64,000 nt of DNA from Flavobacterium sandaracinum (GTDB lineage Bacteria; Bacteroidota; Bacteroidia; Flavobacteriales; Flavobacteriaceae), in the NCBI RefSeq assembly GCF_004349135.1, contig NZ_SMFN01000017.1:1-64000 (forward strand), read 5' to 3'. Made by a program: the position numbers and the translations under genes. Below are positions 18,187-26,915 of this stretch, one piece after another. Position 1 is the first letter of the stretch, and each line of letters begins with the position of its first letter. The notes beneath the pieces were generated by a model. It was not told the DNA's origin. It did no database searches and was given only the letters and a program-made list of their open reading frames with translations.

Positions 18187-19437
18187 CTATTTATTATAAA
18201 AAGATTGATAAAACAGTAAACTCTGTTGTGCCACTTTTTGGATACTGAATTTTTCGCTAACTTTTAGTTTTGCCGCTAATCCGAATTCTTTTTGTAAATC
18301 ATCGTCTTCCATCAACTTAATAATTTTAGCCGCATAAAGAGCATGATCTTTTGGATGTACTAAAAATCCATTGACTCCATCATCAATCACTTCTGCCGCC
18401 CATCCAATATTTGAGGCGACAATTGCTTTTTCCATCGCCATCGCTTCAATCCAAGAAACTGGTAAGGCTTCCGCAAAAGTAGGAAATACACAAACCGTCG
18501 CTGTACTAATTTGATTTTTTATTTCAGAATATGGCACAGCACCTAAATAAGTCACATTCAGCAATGCAGCTGGAGAAAACAACTCCTGCATCATTTTCCA
18601 AGTGGAAGGATTTCCCGAAATAATATCTGGAACATCTTTACCCACCAAAATTAACGCGGCATTCGAACTTTTTCGAACAACTTCATTAAATATAAAGGGC
18701 AGCTCTAGCAACCCTTTCTTTCGGATTAGACTCCCAAAATAGAGTATGTTCCCCGGTCCCCGACTCCCAGCAGGGGGATCTAGAGTAGTAGTGTCGGTAG
18801 TATGATCAGTTCCTCCACTATGAAATACATCCGTGTTGATTCCATTAGGGATAATGGTGAATTTTTTGTTTAAACCAAAAACTTCCTTAGTCAAATCAGC
18901 GGTAAACTGACTGACTGAAAGCAAGGCATCTGCTTTTTGAAGGGCTCGTTTTTCGTGAAATTTGTTCCTCCACTTTACGGGACGCTGGTCTAAATGACAA
19001 AAATAAGTATCTGAGCCGTTCAACCGAATCACAATTGGGCATTTTTTTGGCGTAATAAAAGAGGTAATTCCGGTCCAATCCGATGCTTCTACCAAATCAA
19101 TTTCTTTGTTTTGGTATAACGAATTAATAATGCGTTCCAGTTTTTTGCGGGTCAAATACCAGGACAGCCCTTTTAATTTTATGTTTTTTATCTGCTGCAC
19201 AACAATACCATTATCGTCAAACAGGCGTTCCTCTTTTTGACCATAGACCAAAACACGAACGGAACACCCTTCTTGGATTAATCCCATTGCGAGGTTTTTG
19301 ATGCTCGTACCAATGCCACCCGAACTACCCGTGTTGCCGTGAGGGTATTCAGGAGTCAGAAAGGCTATTTTCCTGATCCCTGGCCCCTCTCCTAAAGTAG
19401 AGGGGAGCCAAGCTGAAACATTTTTATCTTTCTTCAT
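18187..19437 (-). CDS. Glycosyltransferase family 4 carrying two palindromic-element peptides
   Basis: 416 residues with a GT-B fold. GSSGGIGTSIKNLAMGL lies near residues 37-53, NGINTDVF at 198-205, ILYFGSLIRKKGLLELP at 231-247, and the E-x7-E motif is Glu323/Glu331 in FAEALPVSWIEAMAMEK. Two stretches look inserted. One is residues 8-22 (SAWLPSTLGEGPGIR), before the normal first strand KIAFLTPEYPHG. The other is about 218-230 (TLDPPAGSRGPGN), before ILYFG. Both are encoded by GC-rich palindromic elements (19374-19411 and 18751-18780), also found in wzt. The fold motifs remain intact, so the protein is probably active. Confidence 0.85.
   Translation of the reverse strand: MKKDKNVSAWLPSTLGEGPGIRKIAFLTPEYPHGNTGSSGGIGTSIKNLAMGLIQEGCSVRVLVYGQKEERLFDDNGIVVQQIKNIKLKGLSWYLTRKKLERIINSLYQNKEIDLVEASDWTGITSFITPKKCPIVIRLNGSDTYFCHLDQRPVKWRNKFHEKRALQKADALLSVSQFTADLTKEVFGLNKKFTIIPNGINTDVFHSGGTDHTTDTTTLDPPAGSRGPGNILYFGSLIRKKGLLELPFIFNEVVRKSSNAALILVGKDVPDIISGNPSTWKMMQELFSPAALLNVTYLGAVPYSEIKNQISTATVCVFPTFAEALPVSWIEAMAMEKAIVASNIGWAAEVIDDGVNGFLVHPKDHALYAAKIIKLMEDDDLQKEFGLAAKLKVSEKFSIQKVAQQSLLFYQSFYNK
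18751..18780 (-). repeat. GC-rich palindromic element inside a GT4 gene (copy 1)
   Basis: In gene sense it reads CCCCCTGCTGGGAGTCGGGG then ACCGGGG and encodes PPAGSRGPG. It shares reading frame and orientation with the copies at 19374-19411 and 45017-45056, and is the most diverged of the five copies. Confidence 0.6.
19374..19411 (-). repeat. GC-rich palindromic element inside a GT4 gene (copy 2)
   Basis: The plus strand reads TGGCCCCTCT (19381-19390), a short loop, then AGAGGGGAGCCA (19399-19410), an imperfect palindrome. In gene sense it encodes WLPSTLGEGPGIR directly before the canonical GT4 start. Confidence 0.7.
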
Positions 19438-19500
19438 GGTGTTATATTGTTGGCATGTTGTCTCTTCATTATTTTATTTTTCTGTGAATCTATTCCCCTT

Positions 19501-20406
19501 CTATTGGCTGCTTTTCCTTTGGAGCGGTTTGGTTAGTGGAAAAAAATCCTTGATAATTGTCGCTGTAAACAGTCGTGCTCCTGCATCATTCATGTGTCCG
19601 CAAGAGGAGAAGTAGTGGTCGCCTTGCACTGCATTTTCATAATTGTGAATTTCAGGATAAATCTTGTTTGCCTTTTCAAAATAATCCAATCCCTTTGTAT
19701 TGCTGCACATCGGCGTCATCACGGCAATCAAATTGATATTATTGTTCGCGCAAATTTGCTTGATTTCTTCATAGTATTTATTATGAATGGGCTTTAACGC
19801 TCTAATGTCATTTTTCATGTTTCCTTTTTTATTCCCCAATGCATAAAAACCTCCATTTTTTAGCGTGTTCGTTGGCTCACTCTTGATACTATTATACATT
19901 TCTCGAAAACCTATGGAAGCATCAAATTTCACATAGCGATAAAAAGGAATACAATACAATTGCCAAAAATCATTCTCCCCAGCGAAATGATTTTTCACAA
20001 CTGTTGATTGATGTAAATACGGTAAAAACTTAGCAGCCACTGCATCAGATCGTTCTTCATTGGAGAGATTTAAATCGGTTTCAATTATTATATTTTTGAT
20101 TGTATAGTTTCGCTCTACCATCAATTTCAATAACAAAGAAGCCTCAAATAAATGTCCGCCACTCATGCCATAATTAAACGTTTTCAATCCTTCTTCTTGA
20201 AATAATTGCGTCACAAAATGATTATTCGCTCTAGAAGATCCTAAAATGACCACATCGTAATTTCTTGGTTTCGAGTTGTAAACATAATCAATTTTCCCTC
20301 GATTGGAGGCTTGCAAATAAACAGTCGTATACATAAAATCCAATACTACTAACAGTAAAAACAGTAGCACGAGGGTTTTGACCGTAAAAATTAAAAACTG
20401 CTTCAT
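19501..20406 (-). CDS. SGNH-like (AlgX/DltD-type) membrane-anchored protein, partner of MBOAT
   Basis: 301 residues. An N-terminal membrane anchor (about 5-27) is followed by a periplasmic SGNH-like domain: VVILGSSRANNH (52-63) holds the nucleophile-type serine (Ser57 or Ser58), NYGMSGGH lies near 78-85, and HMNDAGA (271-277) supplies the C-terminal His block. Proteins of this type complete transfer of acyl groups to polysaccharides after an MBOAT partner brings the acyl chain across the membrane. An MBOAT gene lies immediately upstream on the same strand, separated by 760 bases of repeats. The assignment of acetylation is by context. Confidence 0.75.
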   Translation of the reverse strand: MKQFLIFTVKTLVLLFLLLVVLDFMYTTVYLQASNRGKIDYVYNSKPRNYDVVILGSSRANNHFVTQLFQEEGLKTFNYGMSGGHLFEASLLLKLMVERNYTIKNIIIETDLNLSNEERSDAVAAKFLPYLHQSTVVKNHFAGENDFWQLYCIPFYRYVKFDASIGFREMYNSIKSEPTNTLKNGGFYALGNKKGNMKNDIRALKPIHNKYYEEIKQICANNNINLIAVMTPMCSNTKGLDYFEKANKIYPEIHNYENAVQGDHYFSSCGHMNDAGARLFTATIIKDFFPLTKPLQRKSSQ

Positions 20407-20499
20407 TGTTGTTTTATTCTGGATTATTATGCTACTATTTACATGTATAGTATTTGATACCTCGATATTTTGTAATTTTTATAGACGAATACTCTCTTT

Positions 20500-20935
20500 C
20501 ATAATTAAACTACTCGTTTTGTCACGTCGAGCGCAGTCGAGACGCTTTTTTGTCCTCATGAATCTCGACTATAGCTTGTCCTGAGCGCAGACGAAGGACT
20601 CGATTTGACAGCTCGACTATAGCTTGTCCTGAGCGGAGTCGAAGAACTCGATTTGATAATTAAACTACTCGTTTTGTCACGTCGAGCGCAGTCGAGACGC
20701 CTTTTTGTCCTAATGAATCTCGACTGCGCTCGATTTGACAACTCGATTTGACAACTCAACTATAACTATCCTTAAGCGGAGCCGAAGGACTCGATTTGTC
20801 AATTAAACTACTCGTTTTGTCACGTCGAGCGCAGTCGAGACGCCTTTTTGTCCTAATGAATCTCGACTGCGCTCGATTTGACAACTCGACTATAGCTATC
20901 CTTGAGCGTAGACGAAGGACTCAAATTGAAATCGT
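20500..20935. repeat. Cluster of TCGA-type palindromic repeats (three units)
   Basis: AATTAAACTACTCGTTTTGT begins units at 20503, 20658 and 20801 (spacings 155 and 143). Each contains TCGAGCGCAGTCGAGA, and in units 2 and 3 it faces TCTCGACTGCGCTCGA across about 20 bases, a perfect 16-base inverted repeat. Variants such as CCTGAGCGGAGTCGAAG lie between. This resembles the palindromes seen in many flavobacterial intergenic regions. The frames crossing it are not genes. Confidence 0.85.
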
Positions 20936-21046
20936 ACCCATTCCTGTCACGTCGACAATTGATACTGACCGAAATCAAAATACATTCGAAAAGGCTCAGT
21001 TGTATTAATCTTGAACTTTTCTCATATCGAAAACTCAACTCCCCTA

Positions 21047-21150
21047 CTTTCTTTTTCCTTCCCCATCCCTAAAGGGTGGGAAAAAGAAAGACGACACACT
21101 AGTATTCAAAAGCACCTATATTTTCGGCTCCCTTTAGGGTCGGCGCAAAA
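21047..21150. repeat. Solo CCCTAAAGGG hairpin elements
   Basis: CTTTCTTTTTCC (21047-21058), CCCC, then CCC-TAAA-GGG (21067-21076) and GGGAAAAAGAAAG form a long stem. Near 21130, CCCTTTAGGG is an inverted second core. Both resemble the core of the 91-bp array at 5970-6740. They fill the end of the 20407-21165 gap. Confidence 0.65.
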
Positions 21151-21165
21151 CGGAAATGCAACTCC

Positions 21166-22599
21166 CTAAAACTGAAAATAAATAAACTCCTTATAATCGG
21201 AATACGTTCCCAAGGTAACAATTGCAGCAAGGCACAACCCCAATTTCAACCAGGAATACTTCCCAGAAATGGGTTCAATGTGCGTTCTACTGTTCCATTC
21301 CACTACTACGAAAACAGCCACCATTACGAGTAATTCATAATTATACCTCTCGTTTTCCATATATTGGGAGACAAATCGACCGTCAGAAAACATCCTTTTT
21401 ATGTAGTCAAAAGCCTCTTCGATTGTTTTTGCCCTAAAAAATATCCAAGCGAGGCACGTTAATGCAAAAGTGCTGAGGATATTCAAAAATACGCGAACTG
21501 AAGCAAAATCCCAGTATAATGAAACCGTTTCCATATTAGACCGATTCTTTTTTAACAGCAATAACGGCAAAAAATACAAAGCGTTAATAAAACCCCAAGC
21601 AATAAAAGTCCAATTGGCGCCATGCCAAAATCCACTCACTAAAAAAATGATAAACGTATTGCGTACTTTCATCGCGGTACCGCCACTGCTCCCGCCCAAT
21701 GGGATGTATAAATAGTCCCGAAACCAAGACGATAGCGAAATGTGCCAACGACGCCAAAACTCAGCAATATCCCTAGAGAAATAAGGGTAGTTAAAATTGC
21801 GAAGTAAATCAATCCCAAACAGTTTGGACATTCCCAATGCCATATCCGAATAACCGGAGAAATCCCCGTAAATCTGAAAAGCAAAATAAACGGCTCCTAG
21901 CATTAGGGACAAGGAGTTCATCGATTCATAATTATCAAAAATCGCGTTAGCATAGGTAGCGCAAGTATCTGCAATGACTACTTTCTTGACTAAGCCCCAA
22001 ACAAACTGAAAAACGCCTTCTTTAGCTTTTTGAAAGTCAAAGCTGCGTTTCACTTTCACCTGTGGCAATAAATGCGTCGCTCTCTCTATAGGACCCGCCA
22101 CCAGCAGCGGAAAGTAACTGACGAACAGGGAGTAATCTACAAAGTTATATTCGGCTTTAATTCTTTTTAAATAAATGTCAATGACATACGATAACCCGTG
22201 AAAAGTGTAAAAAGAAATTCCCACCGGCAAAATCACGTTCAGCAATAAAGGACTGGTTTGCAATCCAAAACCGTTCAATAATTGCGAAAAAGAATCGGCA
22301 AAAAAATTATAATATTTAAAGATTCCCAAGAAACCCAGATTCACACTGATACTCAACCAAAACCAAAATTTCCGCCCCAGTTCGGTCTTGGCCTTTTCTA
22401 TCCTAATACCGGTATAATAATCTAAAAAAGTGGAGAAAACCAGCAAGAATAAAAAACGCCAATCCCAACAAGAATAAAAATAATAGCTCGCCACTATGAG
22501 TACTGCATTTTGAGTGCTTTTGGTTTTATTAAAAACAAACCAATACAGCAGAAATACAATAGGCAGGAAAATGGCAAAAGCAAAGGAATTGAAAAACAT
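21166..22599 (-). CDS. MBOAT-family O-acyltransferase (AlgI/DltB type)
   Basis: 477 residues with about eleven hydrophobic helices. Characteristic blocks are YFPLLVAGPIERATHLLPQV (162-181), YGDFSGYSDMALGMSKLFGI (244-263), FWRRWHISLSSWFRDYLYIP (281-300) and GFWHGANWTFIAWG (323-336). His326 in the last block is the expected catalytic histidine. AlgI-like proteins pass acyl groups, usually acetyl, across the inner membrane for O-acylation of exported polysaccharide, working with an SGNH-like partner. One follows downstream (19501-20406). The start 19 bases after the upstream GT4 stop suggests cotranscription. Confidence 0.9.
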   Translation of the reverse strand: MFFNSFAFAIFLPIVFLLYWFVFNKTKSTQNAVLIVASYYFYSCWDWRFLFLLVFSTFLDYYTGIRIEKAKTELGRKFWFWLSISVNLGFLGIFKYYNFFADSFSQLLNGFGLQTSPLLLNVILPVGISFYTFHGLSYVIDIYLKRIKAEYNFVDYSLFVSYFPLLVAGPIERATHLLPQVKVKRSFDFQKAKEGVFQFVWGLVKKVVIADTCATYANAIFDNYESMNSLSLMLGAVYFAFQIYGDFSGYSDMALGMSKLFGIDLLRNFNYPYFSRDIAEFWRRWHISLSSWFRDYLYIPLGGSSGGTAMKVRNTFIIFLVSGFWHGANWTFIAWGFINALYFLPLLLLKKNRSNMETVSLYWDFASVRVFLNILSTFALTCLAWIFFRAKTIEEAFDYIKRMFSDGRFVSQYMENERYNYELLVMVAVFVVVEWNSRTHIEPISGKYSWLKLGLCLAAIVTLGTYSDYKEFIYFQF

Positions 22600-22618
22600 C
22601 TTATCTTATTGTTGAGCT

Positions 22619-23704
22619 TTAGTAAATTATTTTTAAGTGATTTTCTACCATTTTTTCTAAAGATAAATCATTCACCTTTTTATTATTAGCAGAAAAGTCA
22701 TTAATTTGATACTCTTGTGCCACAATTTTTTGTAAAATAAGTGTCAGTTCACCCGTTTTAGCAACTTCAAATAAAAAGCCATTTTTATTTTCTTCAACTA
22801 ATCCCAAAACATTACCCTGATCTCTTGTAGTAATCACGGGTAAGCCACTTAATAAACTTTCAATAACAGAAAAGCAGAATGTCTCGCCATGAGAAGGGTG
22901 TATTAAAAAATCATAATTACAATAAATTTCATTCAGATTAGATACACTTCCCTTAAAACTAAAAACAGCCGTAAGCGAAAATTGAATAATCATTTTTTTT
23001 AATTCTTCTTCAAAGTAACCTTCTCCATAAATATCAATTTTAAGATTTGTTTTAAATTGTTCCTTCAGGTTATCAACTGCAACAATTAAATCTTGAATTC
23101 CTTTATCTTTTCGCAGGTGTGAAGCAACTATAAAATTATTTGTAACATCATAATTAGATTTTTTTTTGAATTTATCTATTTCAAGTCCATTAAAAATAAC
23201 AATAGATTTTTTATTAATTTGTTTGCCAAACTCCTTTACCAGCTGATTTTTTGAATAATTCGAAACCCCGACGAACAAATCAATAGAGCGTGAAAACAGC
23301 ATTCCTTTCACTTTTTTTTCTAGTCTCTTTTTTAAAGGATATCCCAAAATGGGTCTTGGGTTATGATCTACAACTATAATTTTAGCCGACGTTAGCTGTT
23401 TAATTTTATAAAAAAAAGGAGTACATAATTCGATAAAATGGGTAATGATATGCGTATATACTACCGGTTTGCTTTTGTACGTTTCTAGAAAAAAAATTTC
23501 TATATTTTGTCCGTTACTCTCCAAAATAGTCAATTTAGAATAGTCCCCATGCTGCGAGCAATTTGGGAAAAACCAATCTATCGCAATACCGTTTTGCTTG
23601 GCTGCTGCATCAAATCGCCAGAAGAAATGATCCATTCCTCCTACACGCTCTGGCAACAATTCATAATTGCAAAGGACCGCTATTCTTTTTTCGCTCAAGA
23701 CCAT
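22619..23704 (-). CDS. Glycosyltransferase family 4
   Basis: 361 residues with a GT-B layout. RVGGMDHFFWRF (20-31) is the N-terminal glycine loop, VVDHNPRP (111-118) and VGVSNYSKNQL (146-156) lie in the acceptor domain, and ASHLRKDKGIQDLI (194-207) opens the donor domain. Glu274/Glu282 in HGETFCFSVIESLLSG form E-x7-E. The start overlaps the upstream gene by ten bases, so translation is probably coupled. It would act on the cytosolic face. Donor unknown. Confidence 0.85.
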   Translation of the reverse strand: MVLSEKRIAVLCNYELLPERVGGMDHFFWRFDAAAKQNGIAIDWFFPNCSQHGDYSKLTILESNGQNIEIFFLETYKSKPVVYTHIITHFIELCTPFFYKIKQLTSAKIIVVDHNPRPILGYPLKKRLEKKVKGMLFSRSIDLFVGVSNYSKNQLVKEFGKQINKKSIVIFNGLEIDKFKKKSNYDVTNNFIVASHLRKDKGIQDLIVAVDNLKEQFKTNLKIDIYGEGYFEEELKKMIIQFSLTAVFSFKGSVSNLNEIYCNYDFLIHPSHGETFCFSVIESLLSGLPVITTRDQGNVLGLVEENKNGFLFEVAKTGELTLILQKIVAQEYQINDFSANNKKVNDLSLEKMVENHLKIIY

Positions 23705-25086
23705 TGTAACAAAGTTTCAGCAATTCGCTTCCCAGTTCCGTCTAACGGTTTTGAAACTTGCATTTCTAAGAGTTCTTTTCTATTGGCTTCATCCAAAATG
23801 GGGTTTTGGAGGTACTCATTTACACAAGTCAAAAGTTCTTTCTCGTTCTTAGCTATTTTTGTAGCGTTACTATTGACCACATGGATCAGATGTTCATACT
23901 TCAAAAAACGTTGATCATCGTATAGACCGTTTTCACTAGTTCCAAAAACAGTATTAATCACCGGTTTCCCAAATTGCATAAAATCTAAACTCATCGTAGA
24001 CAACATATTGATATTCAAATCGGAATAATTTAATATCCCTCTCAAATCTTTTACGTCTTCAACTGTCGGAACCCGTTGTGACCATTCCTCCTGATGTCCT
24101 TTGCGGGACAAATGCCATTTGGGAAAATTCCATTTGACGAAAGGAAATTTTTCGGCTACCAAAGCAAATCGAATCGGATCTTCTGCAGGAGAAGTTCGAA
24201 CCAATAAAGTAACATCTGGTATCTTTTTTTCTAAAATGGCACTTGCAATGGTTTCAATATACAGTTCATCATTTTTACTAGTAGAACTATCGCCACAGCT
24301 AAAACAAATTATTTTTTTTAACGGGTCTAACTCAAATTTCAAGAGAAATTCTTCTTTGTTAACGTAGTATCTATCTAATACATAAGGCTCAAATTGTGGT
24401 GTTCCCACCACTTCAATATTTTTGGCTTGCACTTTTTTATAAAAGTGCAACAACTCTTTTTTCATCAAATCACTCCACACTAAAAAATAATCAAATTCAG
24501 CCGCCATTCTGCCTTTGGAGGCCAGATTGTCCCAACTAAAAATAAAAGAAACTGTTTTTAATTTCATTTTTTGGGCTTGATACGCCAAAGGAGCGATAAA
24601 CGGTGGACGTTGGTGCGTGAAAAACAACAAATCAAATTGTTCTTCATGAAGCAGCTTTTTGTATGCTTTAGTAACATTATAATTTTTAAAAGTAAACTGC
24701 TGCCAATTGCTGTATCCTTGTATACAATTTTCAGAATAAAATAGCGCCGTCAGTTTGAAGATAAACCGAGTAGCAATTCCTCGCGGGTTTTTTGCGACCG
24801 TTCTATTAGCATTGTAATTATCTACTATCCCAAAATTATTGTTCTGATGTAATTTTAAATGCGCTACTTCTTTTGCTTTTCTAAAAAACCAAGTGGGGAA
24901 TTTTTCTATAAAAACCGGTAACTCAATAATTCTTGATTTTATAATGTGATCCGCATAGATTTCAGCTGGCAAACAAGATAAAATAACGACCTCATCAAAT
25001 GTCTTTTCTGCCTCTATCAAAAAATCACTCAATATATAATTTCTAAAACCTACACCATCTGTAATTACTATGCCTAATTTTTTCAT
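23695..25086 (-). CDS. GT-B-like glycosyl- or glycerophospho-transferase, specificity unknown
   Basis: 463 residues. It has a Rossmann-like start (KKLGIVITDGVGFRNYILSD) and the acceptor-side FFTHQRPPFIAPLAYQA. FSWDNLASKGRM resembles the block of surface-polysaccharide GT-B enzymes related to CDP-glycerol transferases. The donor-domain start is FSCGDSSTSKNDELY, with a later LNINMLSTMSLDFMQFGKPV in the position of the nucleotide-binding helix. It overlaps the next gene by ten bases and follows the GT11 gene by two. A decayed duplicate of its first 65 codons lies at 26708-26903. A polysaccharide role is from context. Confidence 0.7.
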   Translation of the reverse strand: MKKLGIVITDGVGFRNYILSDFLIEAEKTFDEVVILSCLPAEIYADHIIKSRIIELPVFIEKFPTWFFRKAKEVAHLKLHQNNNFGIVDNYNANRTVAKNPRGIATRFIFKLTALFYSENCIQGYSNWQQFTFKNYNVTKAYKKLLHEEQFDLLFFTHQRPPFIAPLAYQAQKMKLKTVSFIFSWDNLASKGRMAAEFDYFLVWSDLMKKELLHFYKKVQAKNIEVVGTPQFEPYVLDRYYVNKEEFLLKFELDPLKKIICFSCGDSSTSKNDELYIETIASAILEKKIPDVTLLVRTSPAEDPIRFALVAEKFPFVKWNFPKWHLSRKGHQEEWSQRVPTVEDVKDLRGILNYSDLNINMLSTMSLDFMQFGKPVINTVFGTSENGLYDDQRFLKYEHLIHVVNSNATKIAKNEKELLTCVNEYLQNPILDEANRKELLEMQVSKPLDGTGKRIAETLLQWS

Positions 25087-25088
25087 CG

Positions 25089-26510
25089 CTATTTCTTTAT
25101 AATCATCTTAATATTCATTTTTATAAACATTTTTACTGTTGAAAAGAAATAAATGAAAACTAATCTTAAACCATAAATCTTATTAAATGAAAATTGAAAT
25201 CCTTCAATATTTATAATTTCCAAATCTTGAAATGAACGCCAATTACTTTTTTTATGAAAAGCAAATATTGTATTTTTTTTTGCGAAGTTATTATTCTTAT
25301 TTAAATAAAAATTCAAAAAGGAACCAAGATCATTAAAAGCTTCAAAATTATCTTTATGCAGATACCATTGCAAATATTTAATTTTATCATTACTTAATCC
25401 AACAATTTGTTCGTTTTGTGTCTCAATAAGATTAATTGAATACAATATCCTAAATGCAGGTATGAAAATTTTATAATCCCAATTGATAAATATTTCAAAT
25501 TCTTTTGATATCAGTTGCTCTATTGCTTCATGGTATGGCTTATCTGTATAAATAATATTTTGATTTTTGCAGTCATACTCTTTTAAAAAAAATTGTAGTT
25601 TTTTTTTTTTGTTGGATCTCAATAAAATAGTCACTACAAAATATTCTGAAATATAATTTAAACAAATTTTTAAAAATTTTTTATTGATTGTTAAATTATC
25701 ATCAAGATTTATAATAAATACAACATTTTTTAGTTCCAATTTTGATTGTTTGTAAGAATGAACTAACCATCGTTCAGGAAAAAAATCAGTTTCATCAAAT
25801 TTCATTCCTAGTTGTCCGATAAAATTTCGTTCAGGACGAATAACTCTAGAATTAGTTTTTTCACCTAGCCAAGCCACCCACCAAGAAAACGTTGAATTAC
25901 TTATAATAAAATCATCACACATTGAACCCAAACACAATTGTTCAATATCATTAAGATCTGTAGCAAAAAATGCATTTTTTAAAAAGTCAAAATGAAATTT
26001 ACAATATTCTAAATCATCAGAAATAAAAATAATATTTCTATCCTGCCAATCTTTAAAAAAATAAATTAAGGCGCTATAATAGTATTTTAAAGTCGGCTGA
26101 TAAAAATCTGGATTATTTGTAAAATCTCCTCTTCTTATAGAAATTAAAATTACTTTCTTCTCGAAAATTACTTTATACTTTTTATATATTTTTTGTTTGA
26201 AGTCATATTCAAAATTAAAATATATTTTTGTTAAATGATTAGAAAAATATTTTTCTGACTGTAACCAGCCATCAATATTATAGTCCTCATTTTCAATTTC
26301 CCAATCATGGTATGAAAATTTTTTTTCAACCAATCTATTTTTAATATTTGAAACTAACAATGGTAATTTTTCATCAAAATAACATTCATATTTCCAATAT
26401 GGAAATGCAAAATCATGTTTGTGTTTACATGCCAATCCAATAACAGAAGATATCTGAAATAATTGGTTTCCTAAATTACCTTTTGATCCTAATTTTAAAA
26501 ATGTAAGCAT
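25089..26510 (-). CDS. GT11 (alpha-1,2-fucosyltransferase-like) protein with C-terminal extension
   Basis: 473 residues. Residues 1-255 follow the GT11 pattern: GSKGNLGNQLFQISSV (8-23), YNIDGWLQSEKYF (77-89), SIRRGDF (124-130) and ISNSTFSWWVAWLGE (203-217). The usual His before the RRGD block is Ser124 here. Residues 256-473 are an added domain with FIINLDDNLTINKKFLKICL, resembling a GT-A-like start but without a clear DxD in a canonical place. GT11 enzymes move fucose or a related deoxyhexose from a GDP-sugar. The gene is visibly more AT-rich than its neighbours and is flanked by a partial gene duplication, both signs of recent insertion. Confidence 0.72.
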   Translation of the reverse strand: MLTFLKLGSKGNLGNQLFQISSVIGLACKHKHDFAFPYWKYECYFDEKLPLLVSNIKNRLVEKKFSYHDWEIENEDYNIDGWLQSEKYFSNHLTKIYFNFEYDFKQKIYKKYKVIFEKKVILISIRRGDFTNNPDFYQPTLKYYYSALIYFFKDWQDRNIIFISDDLEYCKFHFDFLKNAFFATDLNDIEQLCLGSMCDDFIISNSTFSWWVAWLGEKTNSRVIRPERNFIGQLGMKFDETDFFPERWLVHSYKQSKLELKNVVFIINLDDNLTINKKFLKICLNYISEYFVVTILLRSNKKKKLQFFLKEYDCKNQNIIYTDKPYHEAIEQLISKEFEIFINWDYKIFIPAFRILYSINLIETQNEQIVGLSNDKIKYLQWYLHKDNFEAFNDLGSFLNFYLNKNNNFAKKNTIFAFHKKSNWRSFQDLEIINIEGFQFSFNKIYGLRLVFIYFFSTVKMFIKMNIKMIIKK

Positions 26511-26707
26511 TGGTTTAATTGTCTAAACTTTTTTTGATAATTTATCTCTTACTACAGTATTTGCTTTCATAATTGCAACATGAATCAATAAATTATTTTC
26601 ACATTGCTCAAAAACTAAATCACGGAACAATATAAATATTGGAATAGCTTTTGTCTTCAAGGTGCAGCTGCCATTTTTTAAGTGACTGTTCTTTTCGAAT
26701 TATTCCT

Positions 26708-26903
26708 TAGTTAAATATTTTTCTATAAAAACTGATAACTTAATAATTCTTGATTTTCTAATGTGATCCACATATATTTCAGATGGCAAACAAGATAAAA
26801 TAGCGACCTCATCAAATATCTTTTCTGCCTATATCAAAAAATCACTTTATATATAATTTCTAAAACCTACACCATCTGTAATTACTATGCCTAATTTTTT
26901 CAT
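26708..26903 (-). pseudogene. Decayed 5' fragment duplicated from the GT gene at 23695-25086
   Basis: Minus-strand translation from the ATG at 26903 gives MKKLGIVITDGVGFRNYI, a stop, SDFLI, another stop, then AEKIFDEVAILSCLPSEIY. The intact gene reads MKKLGIVITDGVGFRNYILS and AEKTFDEVVILSCLPAEIY. About 195 bases match at high identity and the similarity ends sharply after IEKY. Two in-frame stops show it is not functional. It lies 12 bases downstream of asnB. The rest of the 26511-26915 gap, left of the fragment, has no recognised content. Confidence 0.9.
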
Positions 26904-26915
26904 TATTTTAAAAAC

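Noticed and set aside
20556..21038. Short frames across the TCGA palindromes
   Set aside because: They contain Arg- and Ser-rich repeats forced by the palindromes and appear on both strands.
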